Shown: piece after piece, positions 54,946-64,000 of the stretch
Layout of the letters: every line of letters starts with the position of its first letter
Numbering within the stretch: position 1 is the stretch's first letter
Origin: Acidimicrobiia bacterium
GTDB taxonomy: Bacteria > Actinomycetota > Acidimicrobiia > IMCC26256 > PALSA-610
Direction: 5' to 3'
DNA length: 64,000 nucleotides
NCBI GenBank assembly: GCA_027494135.1
Contig: JAOSJK010000012.1
Span: 610,795-674,794, forward strand
Program-made: the position numbers and the translations under genes
The notes under the pieces: model-generated
The model's database searches: none
The model's input: only the letters and a program-made list of their open reading frames with translations
Told to the model about the DNA's origin: nothing

Positions 54946-55751
54946 GAGAGGCCGAAACGCGAGCGAGAGTGCCGGCCGTAGCGGGGGCCTTCTACCCGGC
55001 GGACCCGGCGGCTCTCGCGGGCGCGGTCGATCGCTACATCGCCGCCGCACGCTACGACGGCCGCCCGCCGAAGGCACTCGTCGTGCCCCACGCCGGGTAC
55101 GCGTACTCCGGCCCCGTTGCCGGCACCGGCTACGCGACGGTCCTGCCCGCCAGATCGACAGTCACTCGCGTGGTGCTCCTCGGCCCGGCGCACCGCGTTC
55201 GCGTCGCCGCGCTGGCCGCTCCGGGAGCAGACTCGTTCCTCACGCCGCTCGGTCCGGTCGAGATCGATGCCGATGCGCGAGCGACGGCCCTGACCGTGCA
55301 CGGCGTCGAAGTCGACGACGGGGCCCACGCACCCGAGCACAGCATCGAGGTTCAGCTGCCGTTCCTGCAGCGCACGCTTGGGAGCTTCAGGGTGCTACCG
55401 ATCGTGGTAGGGCATCCGTCTGCCGACGCTGTCGCCCGTGTTCTGGAGGAGCTCTGGGGTGGTCCCGAGACCCTCATCGTCGTCAGCACAGACCTCAGCC
55501 ACTACCTCGACTACGAATCGGCGGCGGAGCACGATCTGCGTACAGCGCGTGCAATCACGGCTCTCGACGTCGAGGGAGTCGCAGACCGCGACGCGTGCGG
55601 CGCCTACGCACTCCGCGGGCTCCTCCGGGTCGCCGCCGCGAAGGGTCTCGAGGCGCGACTCCTCGACCTGCGCTCGTCGGGTGACACAGCGGGGTCCAGG
55701 GATTCCGTCGTCGGATACGGCGCGGTCGGGTTCTGGGAACCGACGACGTGA
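54942..55751 (+). CDS. amrB: AmmeMemoRadiSam protein AmrB (Memo family)
   Basis: The 269-residue protein belongs to the Memo family, related to class III extradiol dioxygenases. Expected metal-binding residues are present: His50 in VPHAGYAYSG, His84 in GPAHR, His187 in STDLSHYLDY and Cys219 in DRDACGAYALRG. In human MEMO1 the corresponding His/His/Cys bind copper or iron. EHSIEVQLPFLQ is another family mark. Both ends overlap neighbouring genes (ATGA with amrS, GTGA with amrA), so the three proteins are made in step. Confidence 0.95.
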   Translation: MREAETRARVPAVAGAFYPADPAALAGAVDRYIAAARYDGRPPKALVVPHAGYAYSGPVAGTGYATVLPARSTVTRVVLLGPAHRVRVAALAAPGADSFLTPLGPVEIDADARATALTVHGVEVDDGAHAPEHSIEVQLPFLQRTLGSFRVLPIVVGHPSADAVARVLEELWGGPETLIVVSTDLSHYLDYESAAEHDLRTARAITALDVEGVADRDACGAYALRGLLRVAAAKGLEARLLDLRSSGDTAGSRDSVVGYGAVGFWEPTT

Positions 55752-56344
55752 GACTCCCCGAACCGCCGTACCTCGACCCGGCACACCATCGGACGCTCCT
55801 CGACATCGCGACCTCCGCGATCCGCGGCGCACTCGCCACCGGGGTCCATGTCGTGCCTGACCCGTCGGCATGTCACGCCGACCTCAGAGCCGAGTCCGCG
55901 ACCTTCGTCACACTGGAGCGCGACTCCACGCTCCTCGGCTGCATCGGGACGCTGGAGGCGCGCAGGCCGCTGGCGGTCGACGTCGCGCACCACGCTCTCG
56001 GTGCAGCGTTCTCGGACCCACGGATGCCCGCAGTGACGGAGCGCGACTTCGTCGAGATGTCGATCAAGATCTCGGTGCTCTCGCCCGCCGAGCCGATGAC
56101 GGCGTCCTCCTTCGTCGAGGTTGCCGACGCGGTTCGTCCCGGCGTCGACGGCCTGATCCTCGACGCGCCCGGGCGTCGCTCGACGCTCCTGCCGTCCGTC
56201 TGGCCGAAGGTGGCAGAAGTAGACGAGTTCCTCTACGTGCTCTGGCGGAAGGCCGGAGTGGAGCCGGGAACCTGGCCGCGCGGAACGCGGGTGTCCCGGT
56301 ACGCGACCGAGGAGTTCGGCGACCCGGGGCCGCGGACGCTGTAA
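55748..56344 (+). CDS. amrA: AmmeMemoRadiSam protein AmrA (AMMECR1 domain)
   Basis: The 198-residue protein is an AMMECR1-domain protein. Its signature LLGCIGT (residues 62-68) corresponds to the invariant LRGCIG of the family, with Arg replaced by Leu. FSDPRMPAVTERDF and RSTLLPSVWPKVAEVDEFL are also typical. The domain's molecular function is unknown; a role in handling a modified residue or radical product has been proposed from its co-occurrence with AmrS and Memo. The start is GTG at 55748, overlapping amrB. It converges on the NYN gene. Confidence 0.94.
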   Translation: MRLPEPPYLDPAHHRTLLDIATSAIRGALATGVHVVPDPSACHADLRAESATFVTLERDSTLLGCIGTLEARRPLAVDVAHHALGAAFSDPRMPAVTERDFVEMSIKISVLSPAEPMTASSFVEVADAVRPGVDGLILDAPGRRSTLLPSVWPKVAEVDEFLYVLWRKAGVEPGTWPRGTRVSRYATEEFGDPGPRTL

Positions 56345-56409
56345 CCGCCTGCTCCCTCTGCGCTCGGCTCTCGGAGTGCCCGCCGGCCGAACCTCGTCGG
56401 ACGACCTGG

Positions 56410-56994
56410 TCAGGCTGCGAGCGCGCCGCCGTCCGTGCCCGGGGCCGCGGGCGCGTTCGTGCCGGTGCCGGTGGGCACCGGCGCGAACGGCCGGAACGGG
56501 AATCGCCTGAGCTGCCACGAACGCGACTCGGGCCTGGCCACGACCAGGACGTCGACCCCTGACGCCGCTACCCGTCGCGCACGCTCAGCGAAGATGTGGT
56601 CGCCGCTGCCGACGACCATGCGCCCCGCGCGCCGCGCCACGAACTCGGGTGCGGCGTGGGCGAGCAGGGCCAGGTCGGCCCCGTCGGGGCCGCGCGCTGC
56701 GTGCAGGTTCCAGCCGACGGTCGGAGCGAAGCAGAACTCCTTGACGAGGTGGGGGTTGGCGGCGATGTACACGAGGTCGCCCGTCCGCCAACCCGCCACC
56801 TCGAAGTACCGCTCGAGGGCCCACCCCACGCGTGGGCCGGTGGCCCAAGGGTCCCCGAGCAGGTTCTCGAGATCGACCAGGTGCAGGGAGCGCTCCTGCA
56901 CGACCAGGTCGACGATGTCTTCGCCGGCCGTGGCGCGTGCCGGCCGTGCAGCGCGGTTCGTGCGCGCCTTGTTGGTCTTGTGCGTCTTCGCCAT
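56410..56994 (-). CDS. NYN/PIN-like ribonuclease domain protein
   Basis: The 194-residue protein begins with a Lys/Thr/Ala-rich tail (residues 1-26), then a NYN-like PIN fold. HLVDLENLL holds the first acidic residues (Asp41, Glu43), DLVYIAANP the second strand, GPDGADLALLAH an Asp pair, and VVGSGDHIFAERAR the SGD motif with the last Asp. Four acidic residues typical of metal-dependent NYN nucleases are thus present. The C-terminus is Pro/Gly-rich. It is last of five co-oriented genes with HNH, RecQ-PRTase, coiled-coil and zinc-ribbon proteins. RNA cleavage is expected, the target unknown. Confidence 0.82.
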   Translation of the reverse strand: MAKTHKTNKARTNRAARPARATAGEDIVDLVVQERSLHLVDLENLLGDPWATGPRVGWALERYFEVAGWRTGDLVYIAANPHLVKEFCFAPTVGWNLHAARGPDGADLALLAHAAPEFVARRAGRMVVGSGDHIFAERARRVAASGVDVLVVARPESRSWQLRRFPFRPFAPVPTGTGTNAPAAPGTDGGALAA

Positions 56995-57103
56995 TGTCCT
57001 GCCCTCCCTCTAGCCGCCGCCGTTTCCAACGGTCTGAAGTATGCGGAGGGGGTGGGACAGTTACAGCGGTGTGATTCGCGGTCGCGTGGTCGCGCGTGGG
57101 CGC

Positions 57104-57976
57104 TCAACCTGCCCGGCGGAACTCCTCGTAGCGCTCCTCGAGGAACGCCGCGTCGGGACGGTCGGCATTGCGCCTCGGCACCAGGAGCTTCGCGCGGTGT
57201 AGCTCCTGTATCCCGTGGCGCAGCATCGGTCCGTCGCGTTCCTCCAAGACGTCTTCGCGCACCTCGACTACGAGATCGGGTCGGATGCCCACGATGTTCG
57301 CGTCGAAGGCCGAGTGATGGATCTTGCACAGCGAGAGCCCGTTTGGGACGACTGGGCGGCCGCGCGGATCCCTGTCGGGGATGATGTGAGCCGCATCCAG
57401 AAGCTCCTCGTGACGTAGTCGACACACCGCACACTTGACGGCATACGCCTTGAGGACGCGCTGGCGGAACTCCTGCTGGTGTACGCGACGAAGACCGAGT
57501 TGAGTCTGATAGCGCCGGCGAAGCTCATCGACCGTCCTCTCCGACAGATCGGGGCGCAGCACCTGCGGTTCATCGAACGCCACCGTGAAGGTCAACGAGC
57601 CCGGATCGTCGTGGTGAATGTATGCGGGCCAGAAAGCCAGGTACCTGCCCGATGCGACGCCATGGAAGTAGACAAGCGGCAGCCCCTCCAACCCGCACTC
57701 GCGCAGCCCCAGGTTGTCCCGGTGCCGCGGATCGCGGCCCCGGTACCTGTAGCCGAGAAAGCCGTCCGGACCTACCTCGTCATCGTAGGGACCGTTCGGC
57801 GCGGTCGTGATCGACAGCGGCAGCTCCATCTGCGCCGGCTTGAAGATCCCCTGGGGCCCGAGGAAGTGAAGTCGAGCGCCCTCGTACTCGAATCCCTTGT
57901 TGAGCGACGACCACGGGAGCACCTCCCCGTGCACGCGCTCCAACTCCTCGAGACGCCGGAAAGCCGCCAGCCTCAT
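57104..57976 (-). CDS. HNH endonuclease with N-terminal recognition domain (type IV restriction-like)
   Basis: From ATG at 57976 (MRLAAFRRLEELERVHGEVL) the protein has 290 residues. The N-terminal ~165 residues (LNKGFEYEGARLHFLGPQGIF, RYRGRDPRHRDNLGLREC, PLVYFHGVASGRYLAFWPAY) form a domain often joined to HNH nucleases in actinobacteria, probably for sensing modified DNA. The C-terminal HNH has CAVCRL, LLDAAHIIPDRDPRG and NGLSLCKIHHSAFD, with zinc-binding Cys pairs and the catalytic His. A second start at 58066 is possible but lies in the recQ intergenic region. The nuclease most likely acts on foreign or damaged DNA. Confidence 0.85.
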   Translation of the reverse strand: MRLAAFRRLEELERVHGEVLPWSSLNKGFEYEGARLHFLGPQGIFKPAQMELPLSITTAPNGPYDDEVGPDGFLGYRYRGRDPRHRDNLGLRECGLEGLPLVYFHGVASGRYLAFWPAYIHHDDPGSLTFTVAFDEPQVLRPDLSERTVDELRRRYQTQLGLRRVHQQEFRQRVLKAYAVKCAVCRLRHEELLDAAHIIPDRDPRGRPVVPNGLSLCKIHHSAFDANIVGIRPDLVVEVREDVLEERDGPMLRHGIQELHRAKLLVPRRNADRPDAAFLEERYEEFRRAG

Positions 57977-58102
57977 CAACCGGTCGCGATCTCGATCCAC
58001 GGGAAGTCGCGCACCCCCACTTGTCGGAGATGACGCGAAGCTACAGCCGGCGTCGATCGCGGGCACGCCCCGAGCCGCGTAGCCGCCCCGCCGAGCAGGC
58101 GG

Positions 58103-60200
58103 TTAGGCCTTGAGGAGCGCGAAGGGGGAGGACGGGACCGGAACCGGAGTCGCGCAGCAGAGCGCCGGCGACGGTGAACGTCCAGCCGGAGTGGGTCTCG
58201 TCGTCGATGAGCAGCACGGGGCCCTCGGGAGGAGCCGGCCCGGGCAGAGTCGACCAGTCGACCGTGAATGCTCCGAGGACGTTTCGGGCCTGGTGCGCGC
58301 TGTTGACGAGCGTGTGCTGCCGGCGCCCATCGCGCACGCGGCGGAGGACCGGGTGCACGGGTAGCCGGCCGAGCCCTCCCAGGCGGACGGCGAGGTCGTC
58401 GAGAAGGGCCTGACGATCCGGGCGGCGCGAAGGGATCACCGCGATCCACGTCGGTCGCGTTGCCCAGTCCCAACGCTTCAGGACGGCGGCTACTCCGAGC
58501 ACCACGTTGTCGCCTAGCGGGCACTCCCCCGCGAGCAGGCGCTCCACCGCGGGCGACCAACCGCCGTCGCCGGTCTCCGCTAGCACCCGGCCCGCCTCAC
58601 ACCGCGCCTCAGGAGCGATCGCTCCCCTCGGCTCGTCGAGGCCGATCGGCCAGCGTCGGCGCGGGGTGATCGGGTGGTCGATTCCCCTCAGGAAGGTCGC
58701 AGCCTCGGCGAGCAGGGAGTCGGGCACTCCGGCCGAGACGGGTTCGCCCGTGCAGTTGGAGCAACGGCCGCACTCCTGCGGGTCGGGGTCGTCGAGGTGA
58801 CGGCGCAGGAAGCCCATGAGGCACTCGTCTGTGGTGAGGTACTCGAGCATCGCCGCAGCCTCGGCGGCCCGGGCCTCTTCCACGCGCTCGAGTCGCTCGG
58901 CGTCGTACTCCCATGCCAGCCCCGTGTGCGCCCATCCCTCGGGTGTGCGTTCGACGACACCGTCGACGTCGAGGATCTTCAGCAGCGCGTCGAGGCGCCC
59001 CGCGCCGAGGTTCACCTGGGCCTGAATCGCGGTCGGCGGGAGCGGGCCGGCTGCGTCGTCGAGGACGGCCAGCACTTCCTCGACGACCCTGCGCGGGGGG
59101 AAGGCCGTCGAAGCGAAGTACTCCCAGATTGCGCTGTCCTCGTCGCCGCTCATCAGCACCGCGGTGGCCTGCGGGATCGCCCTACCCGCGCGGCCGACGG
59201 CCTGGTAGTAGGCGACCGGCGAGGGCGGTGACTGGTAGTGGATCACGAAGGCGAGGTCGGGCTTGTCGTAGCCCATCGAGAGGGCGGTGGTGGCGACGAC
59301 GACCTTGACGGCGTTGTCGCGCAGCGCCCTCTCGACCCGCTCGCGCTCCCCCGGCTCGGTCTGCCCCGTGTACGAGGCGGCTTCGATTCCGCTCTCGTTC
59401 AGCCAGGCGGCCACCCGCTCGGCGTCTCCGATGGTCAGGCAGTAGACGATGCCGGAGCCCTCCAACCGCGGTAGGTGGTGCGCGAGCCACGCGAGCCGGC
59501 TGGGGCGATCGGGCGCCCGCAGCACGCCGAGTCGCAGAGACTCACGGTCGAGCGGGCCGCGCAGCACCAACGGCGCGTGACCGAGCTGCTCGGCGACGTC
59601 GACCGTGACCCGCTCGTTCGCCGTGGCCGTCGTCGCGAGCACGGGGACACCCTCGCCGAGGCCGGCCAGCACGTCACGCAGGCGCCGGTAGTCGGGTCGG
59701 AAGTCGTGACCCCAGTCGGAGATGCAGTGCGCCTCGTCGACGACGAGCATCCCTACTCCCTGCGCCAGGTGCGGGAGCACCTCGCGCCGGAAGCCGGGGT
59801 TGTTCAGACGCTCCGGGCTGATCAGGAGCAGGTCGACCTCGCCGGCGAGGACGGCCGCGTTGATCCGGCTCCACTGGTCGAAGTTCGTGGAGTTGATCGT
59901 CGCGGCGCGGACTCCGATCTCGGTAGCAGCGCGGATCTGGTCGCGCATCAGCGCGAGGAGCGGTGAGACCAGGAGGGTCGGCCCCGCTCCCCGTTCGCGC
60001 AGCAGGTGCGTCGCGACGAAGTAGACGGCCGACTTGCCCCAGCCGGTGCGCTGGACGACGAGCACGCGGCGACCGTCTTCGACCAGGGCACGGATCGCCT
60101 CGGCCTGGTCGGGGCGCGGCACCGCATCCGGCCCCGCCAACGCGGCGAGGAGTTCCCCGATGCGCCCGTCGAGGTCGTCAGAGGCGTGTAAGAGCGTCAT
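58103..60200 (-). CDS. RecQ-family helicase fused to a phosphoribosyltransferase domain (3' frameshift)
   Basis: The ~699-residue protein has helicase motifs: Walker A RTGWGKS (51-57), SPLLALMRDQ, DEAH at 155-158 (VVDEAHCISDWGHDFRPDY), TTATAN, ATTALSMGYDKPDLAFVIHY-type motif V and QAVGRAGR. A RecQ zinc region (ECGRCSNC) follows near 480. The last ~120 residues are a phosphoribosyltransferase-like domain with PRPP motif LLIDDETHSGWT. The frame is disturbed at GGGGG (58124-58128); one base removed gives the natural end LPFALLKA at 58103. ATG at 60200 is chosen over TTG at 60230. It lies upstream of the HNH and NYN genes in one direction. Confidence 0.88.
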
Positions 60201-60251
60201 GGCTCGAAGTATCCACGTAGGGTGTGACAAGCGTCGGGTGGAATGTGGCGC

Positions 60252-60806
60252 TCAGCTGAACTTCGCGGCGCTGAACGCGAGGCCGACGCCCACCAGCATC
60301 GACGGCACGAGGGTGGCGACGAGCTTGAGGCAGGTGTCGCGCAGCTGCTCGGTGAGAGTGATCCTCGTCTCGGCGACCTGCTCGACCAGCGCGCCGCGCA
60401 GGTCGAGCATCTCGGACCGCACACCGGAGATCTCCCCGCGGAGACGCGCCTCGACCGACTCCAGCTTGAGGTCCGTGCACTGGGCGATGAACGCCGAGTG
60501 GCGGTCCAGCTCGGTCTTCACATCACCACGCAGACCCTCGATATCGGCCTTCACGTCACCACGCAGACCCTCGATATCGGCCTTCATCTCACCACGCAGA
60601 CCCTCGATGTCGGCCTTCGTCGCGACGTGGAGGTCGTCGATGTCGGCCTTCGTCGCGACGCGGAGTGCCTCCAGATCGCGCTTGGTGGCCAGCTCGGTCC
60701 AGCGCTCTGGTGGGAGCATACCCATGAGGGCCGCTGCCTCCTCGGAGCCGATCAGGGCGGTGAGCTTCTCGTGGATAGCGGCGCGAATGCGCTCGTTCGG
60801 AGCCAT
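60252..60806 (-). CDS. Coiled-coil protein with C-terminal membrane anchor
   Basis: From ATG at 60806, behind GGAGGGGAG, the protein has 184 residues. Residues about 45-150 are a long coiled coil built on an 11-residue repeat (KADIEGLRGDV, several copies), followed by one hydrophobic segment at the C-terminus (LVATLVPSMLVGVGLAF). Shape and repeat recall the CCDC90/DUF1640-like coiled-coil membrane proteins. No enzyme motif is present. It stands 51 bp upstream of the RecQ fusion gene and is probably co-transcribed with it. Confidence 0.75.
   Translation of the reverse strand: MAPNERIRAAIHEKLTALIGSEEAAALMGMLPPERWTELATKRDLEALRVATKADIDDLHVATKADIEGLRGEMKADIEGLRGDVKADIEGLRGDVKTELDRHSAFIAQCTDLKLESVEARLRGEISGVRSEMLDLRGALVEQVAETRITLTEQLRDTCLKLVATLVPSMLVGVGLAFSAAKFS
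60523..60687. repeat. 33-bp tandem repeats encoding the coiled coil
   Basis: Three nearly identical 33-base units (60523-60555, 60556-60588, 60589-60621; core TCACCACGCAGACCCTCGAT) are followed by two degenerate ones to 60687. Each unit encodes 11 residues, one hendecad of the coiled coil, so unit gain or loss keeps frame and register. Confidence 0.9.
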
Positions 60807-60965
60807 TCTCCCCTCCAGGGGTGGGCGAGGCAACGCACGCCTCGCGGCGGATCATCAAAGAGGGAAGTGGCGCGGCCCGGGGCGTCCGGCGAGGGGGCCA
60901 TAGTAGCGAACTGTTGTTTGGTCGGCAAGTGGTCGGGGGCGGTGGCCGGCCGCCCTGCGGTGGTC

Positions 60966-61173
60966 TCAGCCGGGCTGGGGGTACGGGTGCCCACAGGCCG
61001 GGCAGTAGTCCCAGTCGTCGAACCGGTCCTCCCCCGCAGACGGGGCACCGCCCGCTCATCGGAGAGCCCGCTCCGCAGCCGCGGCACCGATCGGCGCCTC
61101 CGACGCTCGGTGCGCGCCGGCGCCGCCCCGAGCGTCGGGGGCGCGCCACAGCGTCCCACCCCTGCACTCCCAC
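60966..61173 (-). CDS. Small double zinc-ribbon protein (frameshifted)
   Basis: On the minus strand a frame from GTG 61173 has a basic N-terminus and a Cys pair, CRGCGAGSPMSGRCPVCG. At CCCCC (61031-61035 on +) one base is extra; the next frame continues EDRFDDWDYCPACGHPYPQPG and stops at 60966. Together the two CxxC pairs make two zinc knuckles (CPVC...CPAC), as in double zinc-ribbon proteins. The start is uncertain. It is the first gene of the co-oriented coiled-coil, RecQ, HNH and NYN group. Confidence 0.5.
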
Positions 61174-62598
<1,425 letters not shown>

Positions 62599-62622
62599 CC
62601 GACGGAACTCCAAGGAGACGGA

Positions 62623-63530
62623 ATGCTTCTCGACGGCAAGGTTGCGATCGTCACCGGTTCAGGGCGGGGCCTCGGCCGCGCCGAGGCACTCGAGCTCGCT
62701 CGACAAGGAGCGCGGGTGGTCGTACAGGATCTGGAGGTCACGCGCGACGGAGCGACACCGGCCGACTCCGCGAGCGAGCAGGTGGCAGAGGAGATCCGCA
62801 GCGCCGGGGGCGAGGCGATCGTCAGCCACGGAGACGTAGCCGACTGGGACTACGCGCGTGGTCTGGTCCAGCTCGCCGTCGACACCTACGGAAGCCTCGA
62901 CATCGTCGTCAACAACGCCGGGATCCTGCGCGACCGGATGATCTTCAACCTCGGCGAGGACGAGTGGGACGCCGTGATGCGCGTGCACCTCAAGGGTCAT
63001 GCTGCGATGTCGCGCTGGGCCACCGGGTACTGGCGCGACAAGTCGAAGGAGGCCGGCGGCGCGGTGTACGGCCGAATCGTGAACACGTCGTCCGAAGCGA
63101 TGTTCGGATCGCCGGGGCAGCCGAACTACGCGGCGGCCAAGGCGGGCATCAGCGCCCTCACGATCTCGACGGCGCGAGCAGTGCTGCGATACGGAGTCAC
63201 GGCGAACGCGATCGCGCCGAGGGCGCGCACGCGCATGACCGAGGACCTCGGCATGTTCAGTGAGCCCGAGGAGGGCTTCGATGCGTGGGCGCCGGAGAAC
63301 GTCCGCCGCTGGTAGCGGTGCTGGCATCGCCTGCCGCGGCGAACATCTCCGGCCAGGTCTTCATCGTGTACGGGGGCATGGTCAATCTCCTCGCCGGACC
63401 CTCGATCGAGCACCGCTTCGACACCGAGGGGCGCTGGGACTCAACCGCACTCGCCGCGACTCTCGAGCCGTTCTTCGCCGACCGCCGGCCGATCGAAGAC
63501 GGCTTCACCGGAACCGCGCTGGCGATGTAG
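62623..63530 (+). CDS. Short-chain dehydrogenase/reductase, hydroxyacyl-CoA type (frameshifted)
   Basis: NAD(P)-dependent SDR with TGSGRGLG (11-18), NNAG in IVVNNAGILRD, the catalytic Ser in NTSSEAMFG and YAAAK in QPNYAAAKAG. Around 63300-63312 a base is missing: after WAPENV the first frame stops, while the next continues PLVAVLASPAAANISGQVFI to the stop at 63530. The C-terminus (GGMVNLLAGPSIEHRFDTEG) is that of the 17-beta-HSD4-like/3-hydroxyacyl-CoA dehydrogenases used in steroid and fatty-acid beta-oxidation. Restored length is about 303 residues. It begins 24 bp after the thiolase stop. Confidence 0.9.
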
Positions 63531-63603
63531 CGGTGGCGGGCTCACCGTCTCCCGCTCTTCGCCATTGGTCAACACCGACTGCATCCCTGGATCGGCGGCC
63601 CGC

Positions 63604-64000
63604 ATGAGCGAGATGCGCATCGACGTGGGCCTGGTCGTCACTCCCGACCAGGCCGCTGCCAGAGCGCAGAGCTGGCCGCCACCGGAGTCGACGGCCTCTT
63701 CACGTTCGAGAACGCGCACGACGTCTTCTTTCCGCTCGTCATGGCGGCGACCGCGACCGAGGTCGACCTGATGACGAACGTCGCGATCGCCTTCCCGCGA
63801 AGTCCGGTGCACCTCGCACACAGCGCGTACGACCTCCAGGTGCTGTCGCGCGGGCGCTTCCGGCTCGGACTCGGCTCGCAGGTGCGCGCTCATGTCGAGC
63901 GCCGCTACGGGGCGACATGGTCGAGGCCCGCGGCGCGGATGCGCGAGATGGTGCTCGCGATCAAGGCGCTCTTCGCGTGCTGGGAGGGCGAGGCGCCGCT
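63604..64000 (+). CDS. LLM-class (probably F420-dependent) oxidoreductase, partial and frameshifted
   Basis: ATG at 63604 opens MSEMRIDVGLVVTPDQAAAR. Near 63660 a base is missing; the next frame continues ELAATGVDGLFTFENAHDVF, FPLVMAATATEVDLMTNVAI, SRGRFRLGLGSQVRAHVERR and runs off the window end. The barrel strands, and SRGRFRLGLGSQ in particular, are those of luciferase-like monooxygenases of the F420 type. Being in line with thiolase and SDR under a KstR-type box, it may belong to the same catabolic unit. Confidence 0.82.

Noticed and set aside
57976-58066. An upstream ATG at 58066 as HNH start
   Set aside because: The added 30 residues have no similarity pattern and reach into the corrected end of the RecQ gene region; the ATG at 57976 gives the usual family N-terminus.

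Overview
The window is a G+C-rich stretch of bacterial chromosome with densely packed genes on both strands. It most likely comes from an actinobacterium, plausibly of the Acidimicrobiia type. The reasons are F420 metabolism (CofC and LLM-type oxidoreductases), an IclR-type NdgR/LtbR-like regulator divergent from leuCD, a lysine-rich histone-like protein beside HU, a pH-sensor-type class III cyclase, several acyl-CoA dehydrogenases, a KstR-type operator in front of a FadA5-like thiolase, and frequent GTG starts with ATGA/GTGA overlaps. No rRNA, prophage, transposase or CRISPR array is visible.

Layout. 1-6.5 kb: end of a GH38 alpha-mannosidase, a class III cyclase, gpsA-plsC, cofC and a LmbE-type deacetylase. 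6.5-10.1 kb: histone-like protein, HU, tRNA-Glu, tRNA-Gln, a DUF218 protein and gltX. 10.2-28.6 kb: the core of the window, a branched-chain amino acid region with leuB-ilvE-cimA behind one leader-peptide attenuator, a LivK-like binding protein and fused LivH-LivM permease, a regulator divergent from leuC-leuD, leuA behind a second leader-peptide attenuator, and serA. 28.6-36.4 kb: aspartate aminotransferase, D,D-carboxypeptidase, enoyl-CoA hydratase, DEAD-box helicase and a two-component system. 36.4-44.6 kb: a glycosidase lipoprotein, CcdA, RNase D, an F420 oxidoreductase, a FAD amine oxidase and two acyl-CoA dehydrogenases. 44.7-53.7 kb: secreted low-complexity proteins, a lipase, a PI-PLC-like lipoprotein, a fused 2-oxoacid dehydrogenase E1 with a degenerate E2-like partner, a ferredoxin, an HD protein and a beta-propeller. 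53.8-56.3 kb: the complete AmrS-AmrB-AmrA (AmmeMemoRadiSam) operon. 56.4-61.2 kb: five co-oriented genes (NYN nuclease, HNH endonuclease, RecQ-phosphoribosyltransferase fusion, coiled-coil membrane protein, zinc ribbon), the best candidate here for an undescribed nucleic-acid system. 61.3-64 kb: KstR-type box, steroid thiolase, SDR and an LLM oxidoreductase cut by the window edge.

The regulatory sites form a coherent picture. Two Leu- or Val/Ile-rich leader peptides, each followed by a hairpin and an intrinsic terminator, sit in front of leuB-ilvE-cimA and leuA. A GTCTC-N7-GAGAC operator, eight 13-bp tandem repeats and a perfect 19-bp inverted repeat decorate leuCD.

Reading caution: about 18 genes are interrupted by single-base indels, most of them in G or C runs, while the protein continues correctly in another frame. 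The genes hit include leuC, HU, RNase D, the D,D-carboxypeptidase and amrS. This looks like consensus or sequencing error rather than gene decay. Such genes are annotated as one CDS with the shift noted.
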